Of a stretch of 64,000 nucleotides of DNA, positions 48,001 to 55,782 are shown piece after piece. Under the pieces are notes generated by a model. The model saw only the letters and a list, made by a program, of their open reading frames with translations, had not been told where the DNA came from and did no database searches. Every line of letters starts with the position of its first letter. Position 1 is the first letter of the stretch. The DNA is taken from contig JAFPZK010000042.1 in assembly GCA_017417315.1 (NCBI GenBank), positions 1-64,000 of the forward strand, read 5' to 3'. A program made the translations under genes and the position numbers. This DNA comes from Bacteroidales bacterium. Lineage in GTDB: Bacteria > Bacteroidota > Bacteroidia > Bacteroidales > UBA3824.

Positions 48001-49458
48001 AAAATCGACAAAACCGCGCCTGAAACCGTTGCGGAGGCATCTTCAAGTACCAAAGTCCGTTATCATATCGAGGTTTCAGTTGACGGTGATATAAATTATT
48101 TCTTCCGTCAGGGTGCAGAAGCCGAGTTTGACGTCAAGGATAAATACAGCGGCGTTAAGAGTACTGAATATTCTTGGGACAATAAGAACGACTTTCAACC
48201 GCTTGACCTTGCAACGCTTGTCGGCTTAAAAAGCGGCATTCATACATTTTTCGTAAGGGTTACTGACAATGCCGGCAACTCGGAGATTCTCAGTGCCGAC
48301 TTTACGGTTTTTGAAGACTCCAAGTTTTCTAACGGAAAAGATACGGTAATTTCTTTGCCGGTTTATTACGGTTCTGAGGAAATCTCTGAGCAGAGTTTTG
48401 ACCTTAACCTCAACTCCAACACGATTTTTGCGATAAGAGATTCCAAAGGCGCAAGTTTCTTCGGCAACAAGACTGACGGCGTATATTTTGAAAACGGCGT
48501 TTTGACCATTACGAACTCTTATTTGTCAACCTTGAAACCGAGTGATGAAAACAAACTTTACGTCTACATCAATCCTATGGGCAAAGAGGCTTGGAATCAG
48601 GATTTTACACCGAAAGATTACGAAAGTCAGACGATGACGGTAATACTTGACATTATTTACGAAGTCAGAGTCAACGCTGACTACAAGTTTACCGCGCCTA
48701 ACGACAATACAATCACGACATTCTGTAACGGCGAAGATGTTTTGCTGACCTTCTCTTTGGACAAACGTTATTCGCCTGCCGACTTTATTTCGATTGCGAC
48801 AATGGGTGTTTTGAACGAAAAATTGACCGGCAGTTTAACGTTTACCGTCCCCAAAGGTGCGCTAAAAGGCGGCAACGAGCCGATAGAAGTAACCTTCTCC
48901 AAAGATAATTACACGGCAAACGACACTGTTACTTTTCCGGGCGATTATCCGTCGGAATTTAACATCAAGGTTTATGACGACGTTCTTGCAATCGACAATT
49001 CTCAGGGCAGATTTCTTGACAATCAATATCAGTGGTTTATTGATATGACGGCAATTGAGGGCGAAACCAAGCAGTTTTTGGATTTGTTGAAATATATGAC
49101 TGACGGCAAAACGCATACGTTTTCGGCAACGGTAGTTGACATTTCGGGCAGCAATTTCAGGGTTTGTCCTGACGAAGGCTTTACGATAGAGAGCATCGGA
49201 AAACGCAAAGCCGCCTCAGTAAATGTTTATCCTAATCCGGCACAAAGCAATCAGAATTTCTTTGTTGAGTTGACGGACTTCGACCCTGAGGTTTATGACC
49301 GTACCGAGATAATCATTTACAATCAGTTAGGAACTATTGTAACAAGAATTACCGATGTTGAAAAAATCAATTCGCTGAGCCTGAAAGAAGGCTTTTACAG
49401 CGGAGCGGTTTTGGTGTCGGGCAAAAAAGTTTTGAATTTTAAAATCATTGTAAAATAA
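42064..49458 (+). CDS. Giant T9SS type A-secreted repeat protein (adhesin-like)
   Basis: A 2464-residue predicted surface protein. A signal peptide covers about the first 31 residues. Beta-helix regions rich in GGTF/SGGTFSG turns lie at about 340-600 and 1025-1150. Each is followed by a homologous block with GKGAKYN, ESGKWYVNTTE and DGSTYTL and then an Ig-like domain. Later come a YDG-type domain (ENKIYDGSTVATL, about 1590) and MBG-like beta domains. The last 80 residues are the type A sorting domain (VNVYPNPAQSNQ to the end). No enzyme motif was recognised. The following OmpA-family gene overlaps by one base, suggesting a cell-surface partner. Confidence 0.85.
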   Translation: MKRKIFLISAKLLFLMTVFLSFAPKNVFGQAFLVGENEYTSLSEAINAANTNETPITLLQGYTVGDDENLPSLKQSLNLKGFTLNLNGKALSFGNNEITITGTGKDAEDNPTHGKITSSSSTVINSTSELHLKDVTIETTNTTEDDYVYLININNSAKITLYEGTVITGGNDYITPFRTYNYSNDKTIAFVDEDCEIVGDEDYVLDYGEYGLNFTNSEGQFCGKTLTVQKAEYFEASYGTEKKIFGTLERALTADYGDVNDVTVTLKHNYRRNFNYFDKTHVDAGDNTIKYIEPRYNFTLDFTPASILDTLAVKINGKTLTINGDGSTNLYAHFELENGATLNINGGNYDFYNAIVHINSDCSATISSSNTNFVTLSEGNDASGLRSCIPFNTYYDYIINDGGNLTINDGTFSYKENENLPSANRDAGRGVYTTNNGTTEIKDGTFTGFASKQPDGSAWKYISFHPAYISDGTINISGGTFSGSDCGLYSAGIASAEITDGEFSGLDYGININQSDYDNENQKDRFVIKGGTFKGTDNGGIGIYAGELGSAEISGGTFTGKQYGISSYMSHISLSGGTFSGDEAAVNIDYDNYNANLLNEGYAYYAKGSDNKYSILLEEKYSENDPYNLLDADNQAVKDVKVDKAKIIFTLGKGAKYNFDNSAGNTFDPITNSDGKTLITATQESGKWYVNTTEYVVDGSTYTLKAKEDENVTIEVRIKDYFKGVLEKTWYRSIEIGSDYITEYVGHYEGKYGLTNQISTNIDTELEIYGNGETTDENNYWVYIDGDGKKEVTLELKDDKGNVYALKKRTVNFDNYKPSVTIECDGVAVPKVSSHEYNNPNEVVILPTSTISFKFDDSKDNEGNTLTGDKISGFERIVYIYDEEDNEGQLQSTNHFFTDSTTAATGIEATALAGKTVEYLACDQAGNSWDYGDSLKVTFVLAKFKATYKENGKDVVKYFGSLRAALTSNNYPTTVTDIAIEPIDDISANTKADIEVENKNFTFSLGDKTFSDEYSIVVKSGKLTITGGTFGGYIQDETQTNADWPIFTTDGGTLEITGGTFNNSVGSAILVNSGTLKISGGTFHGTNGYGINYTGGKVELSSTVNAQGEETAYPTFSGNSGTIYNSPHENVLVSGYAFYDEDGKELYAINDDGSINLEPLSQSDILEFGKVTVKKATLIIEPSSIIVGKGAKYNINIYNETENTAFDPVKDGDKTLITVTQESGKWYVNTTENVVDGSTYTLTAKDDENAAIKIQVVKDYYDELFDNLRNDGWYNEDITINPAVKNANNSTYDISVRYGNIPTLNNITAQTAYTDLEIFIDGTKLESGKTFSNPLNAIKIEYKDSKGNVLATSNRTLKIETNPPSVSMKETTSGKEIPIIYVENGTITDANEYEVFEDTEVTITFDDTQNGTITDEKQISGVWQIRYKVDESEYITESTSSVTIKASDFKGKNLLYFGIDKAGNFSETMVVTFKIAEKITADDIAALLNLTKEYDGGIYVNSKSNVPMYTGGSPVSLAYKGIFLNFSSTGIVYDSKDAGDKKKITATLTQVKYSDNINNIIYVVDGATAGKDFVISQDGGEITAKPITVTEGITAENKIYDGSTVATLNFTNAVINGVLSGDENPELTATGTFENANAGADKPVTISNITISGTSNYTVAENGNQTTTTANITAKEIKLPSITIQTDFDYVYNGEEKTPSITIKDEDGVEVDLNEFTVSYRNNTQAGEATIVISDKDGGNYIMEKDHAFNFTIQKADPVFTKEPETTSTGLPYTGEAQPLVTVEGETSDGEIFYRLGEDGEYSKDIPTALLPGNYTIYYKITGDDNHKDSEEKSFTVRILQQETSYVLGRNAEVKLPFTEVAEYTTDNNNVTVENNVLKTNNNVSDGDKAVLTSEKYIINVSVVEPLKTIEFDDVWHNDDVHLKAPDLTEFGEGYDFYINGHKVENIDDEVITEEGENNVVYEVKDPEENVICHEERVIKIDKTAPETVAEASSSTKVRYHIEVSVDGDINYFFRQGAEAEFDVKDKYSGVKSTEYSWDNKNDFQPLDLATLVGLKSGIHTFFVRVTDNAGNSEILSADFTVFEDSKFSNGKDTVISLPVYYGSEEISEQSFDLNLNSNTIFAIRDSKGASFFGNKTDGVYFENGVLTITNSYLSTLKPSDENKLYVYINPMGKEAWNQDFTPKDYESQTMTVILDIIYEVRVNADYKFTAPNDNTITTFCNGEDVLLTFSLDKRYSPADFISIATMGVLNEKLTGSLTFTVPKGALKGGNEPIEVTFSKDNYTANDTVTFPGDYPSEFNIKVYDDVLAIDNSQGRFLDNQYQWFIDMTAIEGETKQFLDLLKYMTDGKTHTFSATVVDISGSNFRVCPDEGFTIESIGKRKAASVNVYPNPAQSNQNFFVELTDFDPEVYDRTEIIIYNQLGTIVTRITDVEKINSLSLKEGFYSGAVLVSGKKVLNFKIIVK
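44104..44215 (+). repeat. Internal near-identical DNA repeat, copy 1 (copy 2 near 45718-45829)
   Basis: The segment encoding QESGKWYVNTTE and DGSTYTL recurs 1614 bases downstream with only scattered base changes over about 90 bases. It marks a duplicated multi-domain unit of the giant protein and could support recombination between copies. Confidence 0.75.
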
Positions 49459-51095
49459 TGAAAATCAAGTTCTTCTTCTTATTATTAATCGCGGCAGTTT
49501 TGCCGTTAGGTCAAGTGTTTTCGCAGGAAGATGACACTGAGACAAAGAAAAAACGTTTGCGTCTTCCCTGCTTAGTCGGAAACTATTTTACCTTAGAAGG
49601 TGGTATGGGTCTTCAAGGTATGAATTACGATTTGTTGCAATCCGGTGCGACAGGCGAACTGAAATACGGTCTTGACATCAAAGCGGGATTAAGACACTAT
49701 TTTGCGCCTCATTCAGGAATCGGTGTCGGACTGAGGTTTCAGGATTATGTTTCGTCAGCAACCCTGAATTATATGCAAAGTCAGGCGGGAGCATTGGATT
49801 TTTATGACGAGCCTCGTTCTTACACTTACAGAACGTATTACAACATTTTTGAGGAACGTCAGAGCGTAACGATGTTGGAAATACCGATTGAAGTATTTTT
49901 TCAGACCAACATTACGGGACGTTTGAAACTGAATTTGGGAGCAGGTTTGCAGGCAAACTTTTTCTCGGTTCAGAACAAGTACGAAAACACGGCAGGCAAA
50001 ATCACCACGAAAGCCTATTACGAGCAGTGGGGACTTGAACTCGAAAACATGGCTCGTTACCGGCTTTATGACACGACGGGTTTTAGCGGCAAATACGACT
50101 ACAAAATTTCGTTTTCAGCAATAGGAGAAGCGGGCTTTTTGTTCGCTTTGACGTCAAAATGGGAAATAATGTTGAATTTTCAGGCTACCTACGGACTTAA
50201 CAGCGTGATGGACAATTATTCTGCACATTATGTTTACGACCCTGAATGTGTCAGCAAGACGGAAGGCGTAAGGGCTGATTATAAAGGCAAATATAACGGT
50301 CTAATGACCACACAGGCGGAGAATGCGAAATTTCTCTCAATAGGCGGCACACTCGGTTTCCGTTACAGAATAGCAAGAGACAACCCTCAGGTTGCGCTTG
50401 AATTTGATGAGGCACTTCACAAAGCCCGCCGTTTGAAATCCACGGAAGAAGAAGACCTCAACCTTATGGAAGAGTTGAGTGCTGACGAGATAGAACGTCG
50501 TCGCCGTCGCGGAGACACTGTCGCTATTGACGACAAAGACAACGAACGCCGCAAACGCGACATTGAGTCAGACGAATTTTTCATCAACGACCAAGGCGAC
50601 ACTGTTTGGGTAAAACCGGTTGACCCCGTAATTCCGATAGTTGACACTCAAAAAGTAGAAATTGTTGACACCGCCAAGGTTGAAGAACCGAAACCCGAAC
50701 CGAAACCGGAACCGAAGCCTGAGGTTAACGTAAAAGATACGATTAATATGTTGCTTGCAATTCTCAACAACAATCATTGCGACCTCAACTCGGTAGTACC
50801 CGTTACGGCGCGGCACACCAAAGAACTTGACCGTTTGGCGGCATTGTTGAAAGAGAATCCCGAAATAGAACTTGACGCAATAGGTCATACCTGTACAACG
50901 GGTTCTATCACTCACAACAAGCAACTCGGTTTGGAAAGAGCCAAAGCTATTAAAGCCGAACTTACCAAACGCGGCGTTGCTTCTGCCCGTATACATTGTA
51001 TAACCAAATGGTTCACCGAACCTATTGCGCCGAACACCTCGGAAGAAAACCGCATGAAAAACCGCCGTTACGAGTTGAAAATTCATGAAAAATAA
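49458..51095 (+). CDS. OmpA-family outer membrane protein with beta-barrel N-terminus
   Basis: A 545-residue protein. After a signal peptide (about 1-22), residues 30-320 form a predicted outer membrane barrel (alternating strands such as FTLEGGMGLQGMNY and IGVGLRFQDYV). An acidic linker follows, then an EPKPEPKPEP repeat. The C-terminal OmpA domain (about 430-545) has LDAIGHTCTTG, LGLERAKAIKAEL and NRMKNRRYELKI. The Asp of the usual GHTD, which binds diaminopimelate, is Cys here; the Arg of the RA motif is kept. The TAATG overlap with the giant gene shows tight coupling. Confidence 0.85.
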   Translation: MKIKFFFLLLIAAVLPLGQVFSQEDDTETKKKRLRLPCLVGNYFTLEGGMGLQGMNYDLLQSGATGELKYGLDIKAGLRHYFAPHSGIGVGLRFQDYVSSATLNYMQSQAGALDFYDEPRSYTYRTYYNIFEERQSVTMLEIPIEVFFQTNITGRLKLNLGAGLQANFFSVQNKYENTAGKITTKAYYEQWGLELENMARYRLYDTTGFSGKYDYKISFSAIGEAGFLFALTSKWEIMLNFQATYGLNSVMDNYSAHYVYDPECVSKTEGVRADYKGKYNGLMTTQAENAKFLSIGGTLGFRYRIARDNPQVALEFDEALHKARRLKSTEEEDLNLMEELSADEIERRRRRGDTVAIDDKDNERRKRDIESDEFFINDQGDTVWVKPVDPVIPIVDTQKVEIVDTAKVEEPKPEPKPEPKPEVNVKDTINMLLAILNNNHCDLNSVVPVTARHTKELDRLAALLKENPEIELDAIGHTCTTGSITHNKQLGLERAKAIKAELTKRGVASARIHCITKWFTEPIAPNTSEENRMKNRRYELKIHEK

Positions 51096-51107
51096 CGGCT
51101 CCTAAAT

Positions 51108-51140
51108 AAAAAAAACGCGCTTTACGGCGCGTTTTTTTTA
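51108..51140. terminator. Bidirectional terminator between the OmpA-family gene and rlmN
   Basis: AAAACGCGC pairs with GCGCGTTTT around a short loop, with A and T tracts outside. Its right side reaches the rlmN stop codon. Confidence 0.9.
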
Positions 51141-52151
51141 TTTTATATGCTTTGTACTCAACAGTCCGCAGGCGGCAAAAATATCTTCACCCCTTGAAGC
51201 GCGGACGGTGGTAATTATTCCTTTTGAATTAAGTATTTCCTGAAATTCATGAATTTTTATTTCCGTCGAGGCTTTGAAATCGCTGCCCGGGTGTTCATGA
51301 TAACGGATAAGATTTACTCTTGACGGAATGTTTTTTAAACACTCCGCTAACTTACGTGCGTGTTTTGCGCTGTCGTTAAAGCCCTGAATCATAATATATT
51401 CCGCCGAAAATCTGCGTTGATGACGAAAATCGTATTTTTCGATTAGTTTCAGAGTTTTTTCTAACGGTTGAGCATTTTCAATCGGCATAATCTCAGCCCG
51501 TTCTTCGGGGAAAGGATTATGAACCGAAACCGCGAGATGCACGTCAGTTTTTTCTAAAAAGTCTTTCAAAGTGGGCAAAACGCCAACCGTAGAAAGCGTA
51601 ATTCTGTGCGGCGACATTGCGTAACCGTAGTCAGAAGTCAAGATTTCAAGAGCCTTTAAAATATTTTCAAGATTGTCTAACGGCTCGCCCATTCCCATAA
51701 AAACGAGGTTTGTGAGCGTATTTTTTTCGGGCAGAGATTTTATTTGGTTCAAGATTTGGTTAACTGAAAGGTTCCCGCCAAAGCCCTGCAAACCCGTATT
51801 ACAAAATTTACAGCCCATTTTGCAGCCCGTCTGACAAGAAAGACAAAGCGTTGCGCGGTCTTTGTCGGGAATGTAAGCGGCTTCTACAAATCGGTTTTCA
51901 CCCGTTTGAAAAAGATATTTTTTAGTGCCGTCTTTCGAAACGGTCTCTTTTACGGGCGCAGAAAGTCCGAAAACAAAATCCTCTTGCAACAACGCACGTG
52001 CTTTTTTAGAAAGGTTCGTCATCTCTTCGATTGACGAAACGTCCTTTTTATAAAGCCAATCGGCGAGTTGTTTTGCGGTGAATTTCGGAAGTCCGAGCCT
52101 TAAAACTATTTCCGTCAACTCCGCTAATGTTTTTCCGAAAAGTGTATCCAT
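51138..52151 (-). CDS. rlmN: 23S rRNA (adenine-2503-C2)-methyltransferase
   Basis: A radical SAM enzyme that methylates A2503 of 23S rRNA (and A37 of some tRNAs). It is 337 residues. The iron-sulfur motif CKMGCKFC is in the middle, preceded by TLCLSCQTG. The SAM segment is FMGMGEPLDN, and the second reactive Cys is in FAACGLL near the C-terminus. The start codon shares one base with the upstream stop. Confidence 0.95.
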   Translation of the reverse strand: MDTLFGKTLAELTEIVLRLGLPKFTAKQLADWLYKKDVSSIEEMTNLSKKARALLQEDFVFGLSAPVKETVSKDGTKKYLFQTGENRFVEAAYIPDKDRATLCLSCQTGCKMGCKFCNTGLQGFGGNLSVNQILNQIKSLPEKNTLTNLVFMGMGEPLDNLENILKALEILTSDYGYAMSPHRITLSTVGVLPTLKDFLEKTDVHLAVSVHNPFPEERAEIMPIENAQPLEKTLKLIEKYDFRHQRRFSAEYIMIQGFNDSAKHARKLAECLKNIPSRVNLIRYHEHPGSDFKASTEIKIHEFQEILNSKGIITTVRASRGEDIFAACGLLSTKHIK

Positions 52152-53203
52152 TATTTATAATTATTCCTGTAAAAAGTTTCAAAATTTTGTGTTTTGTATG
52201 CCTCTGTTGCATAAAATTTCATAATAACGCTCCACAAATCCGGCGAAAAAAACATATCCGTTTTTCCGATGTAGCCCAAATTTTTGTCAAAAAAGAACAT
52301 TGCGGGAAACTTAAAATTGTTGTTCATAAGAGCGTGCGTAAAATGATTCGGCATATTTTCGCCCAAAGAGACGTGCGGGTGCTGACGTAAAGTGTCAGCA
52401 AGCCAATAAATTGTATCCGTTGTCGTTGCCTCAAAACGTATCGGATAAAAATTCTCGTTGATATAATCGCAAAGTTTTTTGTTTTTTAAGACAACGCCTT
52501 CGTGAATCATTGCATTCATGGTGCAATACGGCACATAACCGCGATATTTCGGGTCGATGTAGACATCAATTAAAATAGGCTTTTTATTTTTTTTGTAAAG
52601 TTCTGCCGCCTCATCAAAAGTTTTCCAGTTAATTTTTCCGAGCGTATCCACTTTTGTTTCTTTCAACCTCGCCAAATCATCTTTGTAAATTTTGGGATAG
52701 TTGAACATATACATATCCTTAAACTCTTCTAAGGCGACTTGTCCGCTTAAATCTTCCGCAAAATACACCAAAATAGGTTCAATGCTTTTGACGTCCATAT
52801 AACCCGGAACGGGAGCAATGCGTTTTTGTTTGTCCATATAAACTATTGTCGGATAAGACAAATGGTCATCAAGGAGATGTCTTGCAAGACGGTTGTTATG
52901 ACCGTCAGAAACCCAAGTCTGACCCAAAAACTTTATCGTATCTTTGGTTTCGGCATCAAACCTTACGCAATAGAAATTTTGGTTTATGTATCCTGCCAAC
53001 TGAGGATTATGAAAGGTTGTCGCCATCATACGCTTACACCAGCCGCACCAATCGGTATAAACGTCGATTAAGAAAGGACGGTTTTCGGCAGAATCAAGTT
53101 TTTCCGCTTCCTCAAACGTCAGCCATTTTATAGGACCTAAATCTTCCTGACCTTTTAGCGAAAAGGATAATACGGAAAAAAGTATAATCAAAAGTTTTTT
53201 CAT
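52151..53203 (-). CDS. Secreted protein with two thioredoxin-like domains
   Basis: The frame extends to 53338, but that part is AT-rich leader; the ATG with complement 53201-53203 gives a clear signal peptide (LLIILFSVLSFSLKG) and 350 residues. Domain 1 has the redox site DWCGWCKRMM (Cys53, Cys56). Domain 2 (about 205-345) repeats the IDVY(I/T)D start, but the CxxC site is lost: only one Cys remains in VPYCTMNAM. Domain 1 could act in periplasmic disulfide exchange, domain 2 in binding. It is coupled to rlmN by a one-base overlap. TAACTTTG (complement 53228-53235) is a possible -7 box. Confidence 0.8.
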   Translation of the reverse strand: MKKLLIILFSVLSFSLKGQEDLGPIKWLTFEEAEKLDSAENRPFLIDVYTDWCGWCKRMMATTFHNPQLAGYINQNFYCVRFDAETKDTIKFLGQTWVSDGHNNRLARHLLDDHLSYPTIVYMDKQKRIAPVPGYMDVKSIEPILVYFAEDLSGQVALEEFKDMYMFNYPKIYKDDLARLKETKVDTLGKINWKTFDEAAELYKKNKKPILIDVYIDPKYRGYVPYCTMNAMIHEGVVLKNKKLCDYINENFYPIRFEATTTDTIYWLADTLRQHPHVSLGENMPNHFTHALMNNNFKFPAMFFFDKNLGYIGKTDMFFSPDLWSVIMKFYATEAYKTQNFETFYRNNYK

Positions 53204-53327
53204 TGTAATCGTTTTTTTTAGAAATTGCAAAGTTATTATTTTTGACGGTAATAAACTCTTAAAAAGTATATGATTAACAAAAATTAATAGCGCGATTAAA
53301 AAAAACGAAAAAAAGTTTGATATTTTT

Positions 53328-53357
53328 TTGTAAAGCAAACTTTTAAAACTATCTTTG
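53328..53357 (+). promoter_or_regulatory. Promoter of the SPOR-like protein gene
   Basis: TTG at 53328-53330, a 19-base spacer and TATCTTTG at 53350-53357 match the consensus. The leader before the ATG at 53449 is about 85 bases. Confidence 0.7.
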
Positions 53358-53448
53358 CAGCGTGAATTTTGTCAAGCAAAAAATTTGGCAACAATTTTGC
53401 AAATAGGATTTTCAAGGAATAAAATTAATTTAAAAAACATAAAACGAT

Positions 53449-54501
53449 ATGAAAAAGATATTCAAACCGATAGCAGTTTTATCTTTCCTTTTTGCTACGA
53501 GCGGCGCATACGCTCAGGAAGGGACGGATATGTTTGACATTCTTGTCGACTACATTACGGAGGATCAAAGCACCACGCTTACCCAACTTCAAGAGGACAT
53601 AGCGAAAGGTGAAAAACTTGTTTCTCAGGCAGAAACACAGGACAAAGCCAATGCAAAATTTCTTTCGGCAACCAAAAAAGGTAAACAGAAAAAAGCCGAG
53701 AAAAAGACCGTTGGAGCCAAAGATTTGCGTATAAAAGCAACGAACTATTACAAAAAATCATACGAATCGCTTTTCAAACTTTACCAATCTGTTTTGGGCG
53801 AGGCGACTTTTACCTTCCCCGCTGACAAAACGAGTGCAGACGAATATATGGGAACAGCAGAAACCAATATGCAAGAAGGTTCTGCACTTTTTAATCCCTA
53901 CGGCAAACTCGGAACCAAAAGCCTTGAAACAACGATGTACACAAAACTCAAAAGTGATTTAGCGGCATCGAAATCGAAATTCATTGATGCCGGCACCAAC
54001 TGCTACAATGCTTTGAAACTTTACGCAAGTCAGAATGCCAAGAAAGAAAAAGAAGATGCAGCAGAGCAGTCGGCATGGAATCAGACGGTTCAGACCAACA
54101 CGATTGACGGTTATAACCGTTACATTGCGCGTTATCCTAACGGCAAGTATGTCAGCGAGGCAAAACGCAGAATCACTGCGCTTCAAAATGCAGCGACTTT
54201 AAAGCGTGTAACCTCCAACAATCCGAATGAAGGTTTGGCATATAGGATTCAGATTCTTGCAGACAAAAAGCAATGGTCTCCCCGAAAACTTCAACGTCTT
54301 TATAAAGGCGATTTGAAAATTGACGAAAAAGAAGTTGACGGTTATTACAAATATTGGATTGGTTGCTACCGTTCTTACACCGCAGCACAAGAGGCAGAAA
54401 AGGCTTTGAAATTGAAACAGTCTTTCATCGTTTGTTTCAACGAAGGCGTTCAAATCCACGTTACCGAGGCTCAAGAAATAGAATCTAAATTTACGGATTA
54501 A
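53449..54501 (+). CDS. Secreted helical protein with SPOR-like C-terminus
   Basis: A 350-residue exported protein. A signal peptide ends near residue 22 (SGAYA). Residues 40-225 are mostly helical, Lys/Ala-rich and may form a coiled coil; a TPR-like helix pair, YNRYIARYPNGKYVSEAKRRI, follows. The last 85 residues (YRIQILADKKQWSP to VQIHVTEA) have the spacing of a SPOR peptidoglycan-binding domain. The gene is monocistronic, with promoter and terminator of its own. I do not recognise a named family. Confidence 0.75.
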   Translation: MKKIFKPIAVLSFLFATSGAYAQEGTDMFDILVDYITEDQSTTLTQLQEDIAKGEKLVSQAETQDKANAKFLSATKKGKQKKAEKKTVGAKDLRIKATNYYKKSYESLFKLYQSVLGEATFTFPADKTSADEYMGTAETNMQEGSALFNPYGKLGTKSLETTMYTKLKSDLAASKSKFIDAGTNCYNALKLYASQNAKKEKEDAAEQSAWNQTVQTNTIDGYNRYIARYPNGKYVSEAKRRITALQNAATLKRVTSNNPNEGLAYRIQILADKKQWSPRKLQRLYKGDLKIDEKEVDGYYKYWIGCYRSYTAAQEAEKALKLKQSFIVCFNEGVQIHVTEAQEIESKFTD

Positions 54502-54506
54502 TTTTT

Positions 54507-54546
54507 TAAAAAAAACGGGGCTTTAAAAAGTCCCGTTTTTTTTTTA
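54507..54546. terminator. Bidirectional terminator
   Basis: AACGGGGCTTT and AAAGTCCCGTT pair with one mismatch around a two-base loop between A and T tracts. It lies between two convergent genes. Confidence 0.85.
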
Positions 54547-55701
54547 TTCCTTTTTCACCTCAATCACCACCAATTCCGGTCTTGCTGACGTCCTGACCGG
54601 CGGTCCCCAAGTGCCGTAACCAGAGGTTGTGTAGAATGTTGAATTACCTTTTTTTATCTCACCGTAATCATTTTCATACAATTTTCGGGTCAAAAGAAAC
54701 AATGGCCAAAGTTGCGCTCCGGCGTGAGTATGTCCCGAAAGTTCAAGGTCAAGCCCCGAATTTTTCTCCTCCTCGTAATGTCTGGGCGGCTGATGGTCAA
54801 GCACAATTGAAAAAGCGTTTTGGTCAACCGCTTGCATTAATGTATCAAGACTTTTCCTCTTTAATTTCCCTCTGCTGACCGAATGGTCTTCCCTACCGAC
54901 AATGTAACAGTTGAAAGGCAACTTTGCAACTGAATCTCTCAAAACCGTAACTCCGTGTTTTTCAAGAAATTCGTCAGCAATATACGCATCACCAATCCAT
55001 TCATGATTACCGTTGACGGCATAAATTCCGCAGCCGGTTTTTATCTCTTTCAAAATTTCTCCGACTCTCGAATTGATGACTGGATACGGGTCGCCGTCAA
55101 AAAAGTCGCCAGCAATCACCACAAAATCAGGATTTTCCGCGTTGATTCTGTCTTTTAAACCCTCACAAAACTTGTTACAGTTAATCATTCCGAGATGAAC
55201 GTCAGAAACCAAAACAAACCTAAAATTTTGCGAAATGTTTTTCTTAGTTGTATACGTTAAATACTTCGTAACAGGAAATTTCGCATTAAAATATCCCGCC
55301 GTCAAAACCAAAGCCGTTAACCCACAAACACCAAGCGAAAAAAGCCAGCCTTTGTAATCGCCGTGCATATACTTGAAAGAAAGGAAGTCCGCCTTGAAAG
55401 TTACCGCATTAACAAGCCGTACAACATCTACCGTCAAAAAAAATAACAGCAAATAAAAAATAGCCGCTAAAACCCATGAACCAATATATGTAAACGGAAA
55501 ACTCAAAGTATGAAAGCCTCTCATTTGAAGGAAAAAACCTACAAAAAAACTCGAATACGTTAAAATGAACAATACTTTGGCTAAAATTCCTTTCCAATTT
55601 CCCGGCTCAGGAAACAAAGGTCTTATTCTAAAATAAAGGTATACCCCGACTGAAATCAAAATCAACAGGGCAAATACGAAAAAAAATACCGATAGTTTCA
55701 T
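54544..55701 (-). CDS. Membrane metallophosphoesterase
   Basis: A 385-residue protein with about four membrane helices in the first 140 residues and a calcineurin-like phosphoesterase domain after them. Metal-binding motifs are in order: VSDVHLGM, GDFFDGDP, NGNHEW and SGHTHAGAQ. Related YaeI/YkuE proteins act on lipid head groups such as UDP-diacylglucosamine; the substrate here is unknown. It is transcribed divergently from the nucleotidyltransferase operon through a shared promoter palindrome. Confidence 0.88.
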   Translation of the reverse strand: MKLSVFFFVFALLILISVGVYLYFRIRPLFPEPGNWKGILAKVLFILTYSSFFVGFFLQMRGFHTLSFPFTYIGSWVLAAIFYLLLFFLTVDVVRLVNAVTFKADFLSFKYMHGDYKGWLFSLGVCGLTALVLTAGYFNAKFPVTKYLTYTTKKNISQNFRFVLVSDVHLGMINCNKFCEGLKDRINAENPDFVVIAGDFFDGDPYPVINSRVGEILKEIKTGCGIYAVNGNHEWIGDAYIADEFLEKHGVTVLRDSVAKLPFNCYIVGREDHSVSRGKLKRKSLDTLMQAVDQNAFSIVLDHQPPRHYEEEKNSGLDLELSGHTHAGAQLWPLFLLTRKLYENDYGEIKKGNSTFYTTSGYGTWGPPVRTSARPELVVIEVKKE

Positions 55702-55718
55702 TTTTTTATTAATTTTTT

Positions 55719-55752
55719 TTGCAAAATTACCCTATATGTATTAATTTTGCAA
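55719..55752. promoter_or_regulatory. Symmetrical face-to-face divergent promoter pair
   Basis: TTGCAAAATTA (55719-55729) and TAATTTTGCAA (55742-55752) are perfect reverse complements with a 12-base centre. Read rightward: TTG, 20-base spacer, TAATTTTG (55742-55749). Read leftward: the same elements, with -7 at complement 55722-55729 and -33 at complement 55750-55752. Each -33 box abuts the -7 box of the other promoter, so the two polymerases must compete for one site. Confidence 0.75.
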
Positions 55753-55782
55753 GAGGATTATACCTTAAAATTAATTAAAAAT

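Noticed and set aside
53204..53338. N-terminal extension of the thioredoxin-fold protein
   Set aside because: The internal ATG starts a proper signal peptide, and a TAACTTTG box lies within the extension.
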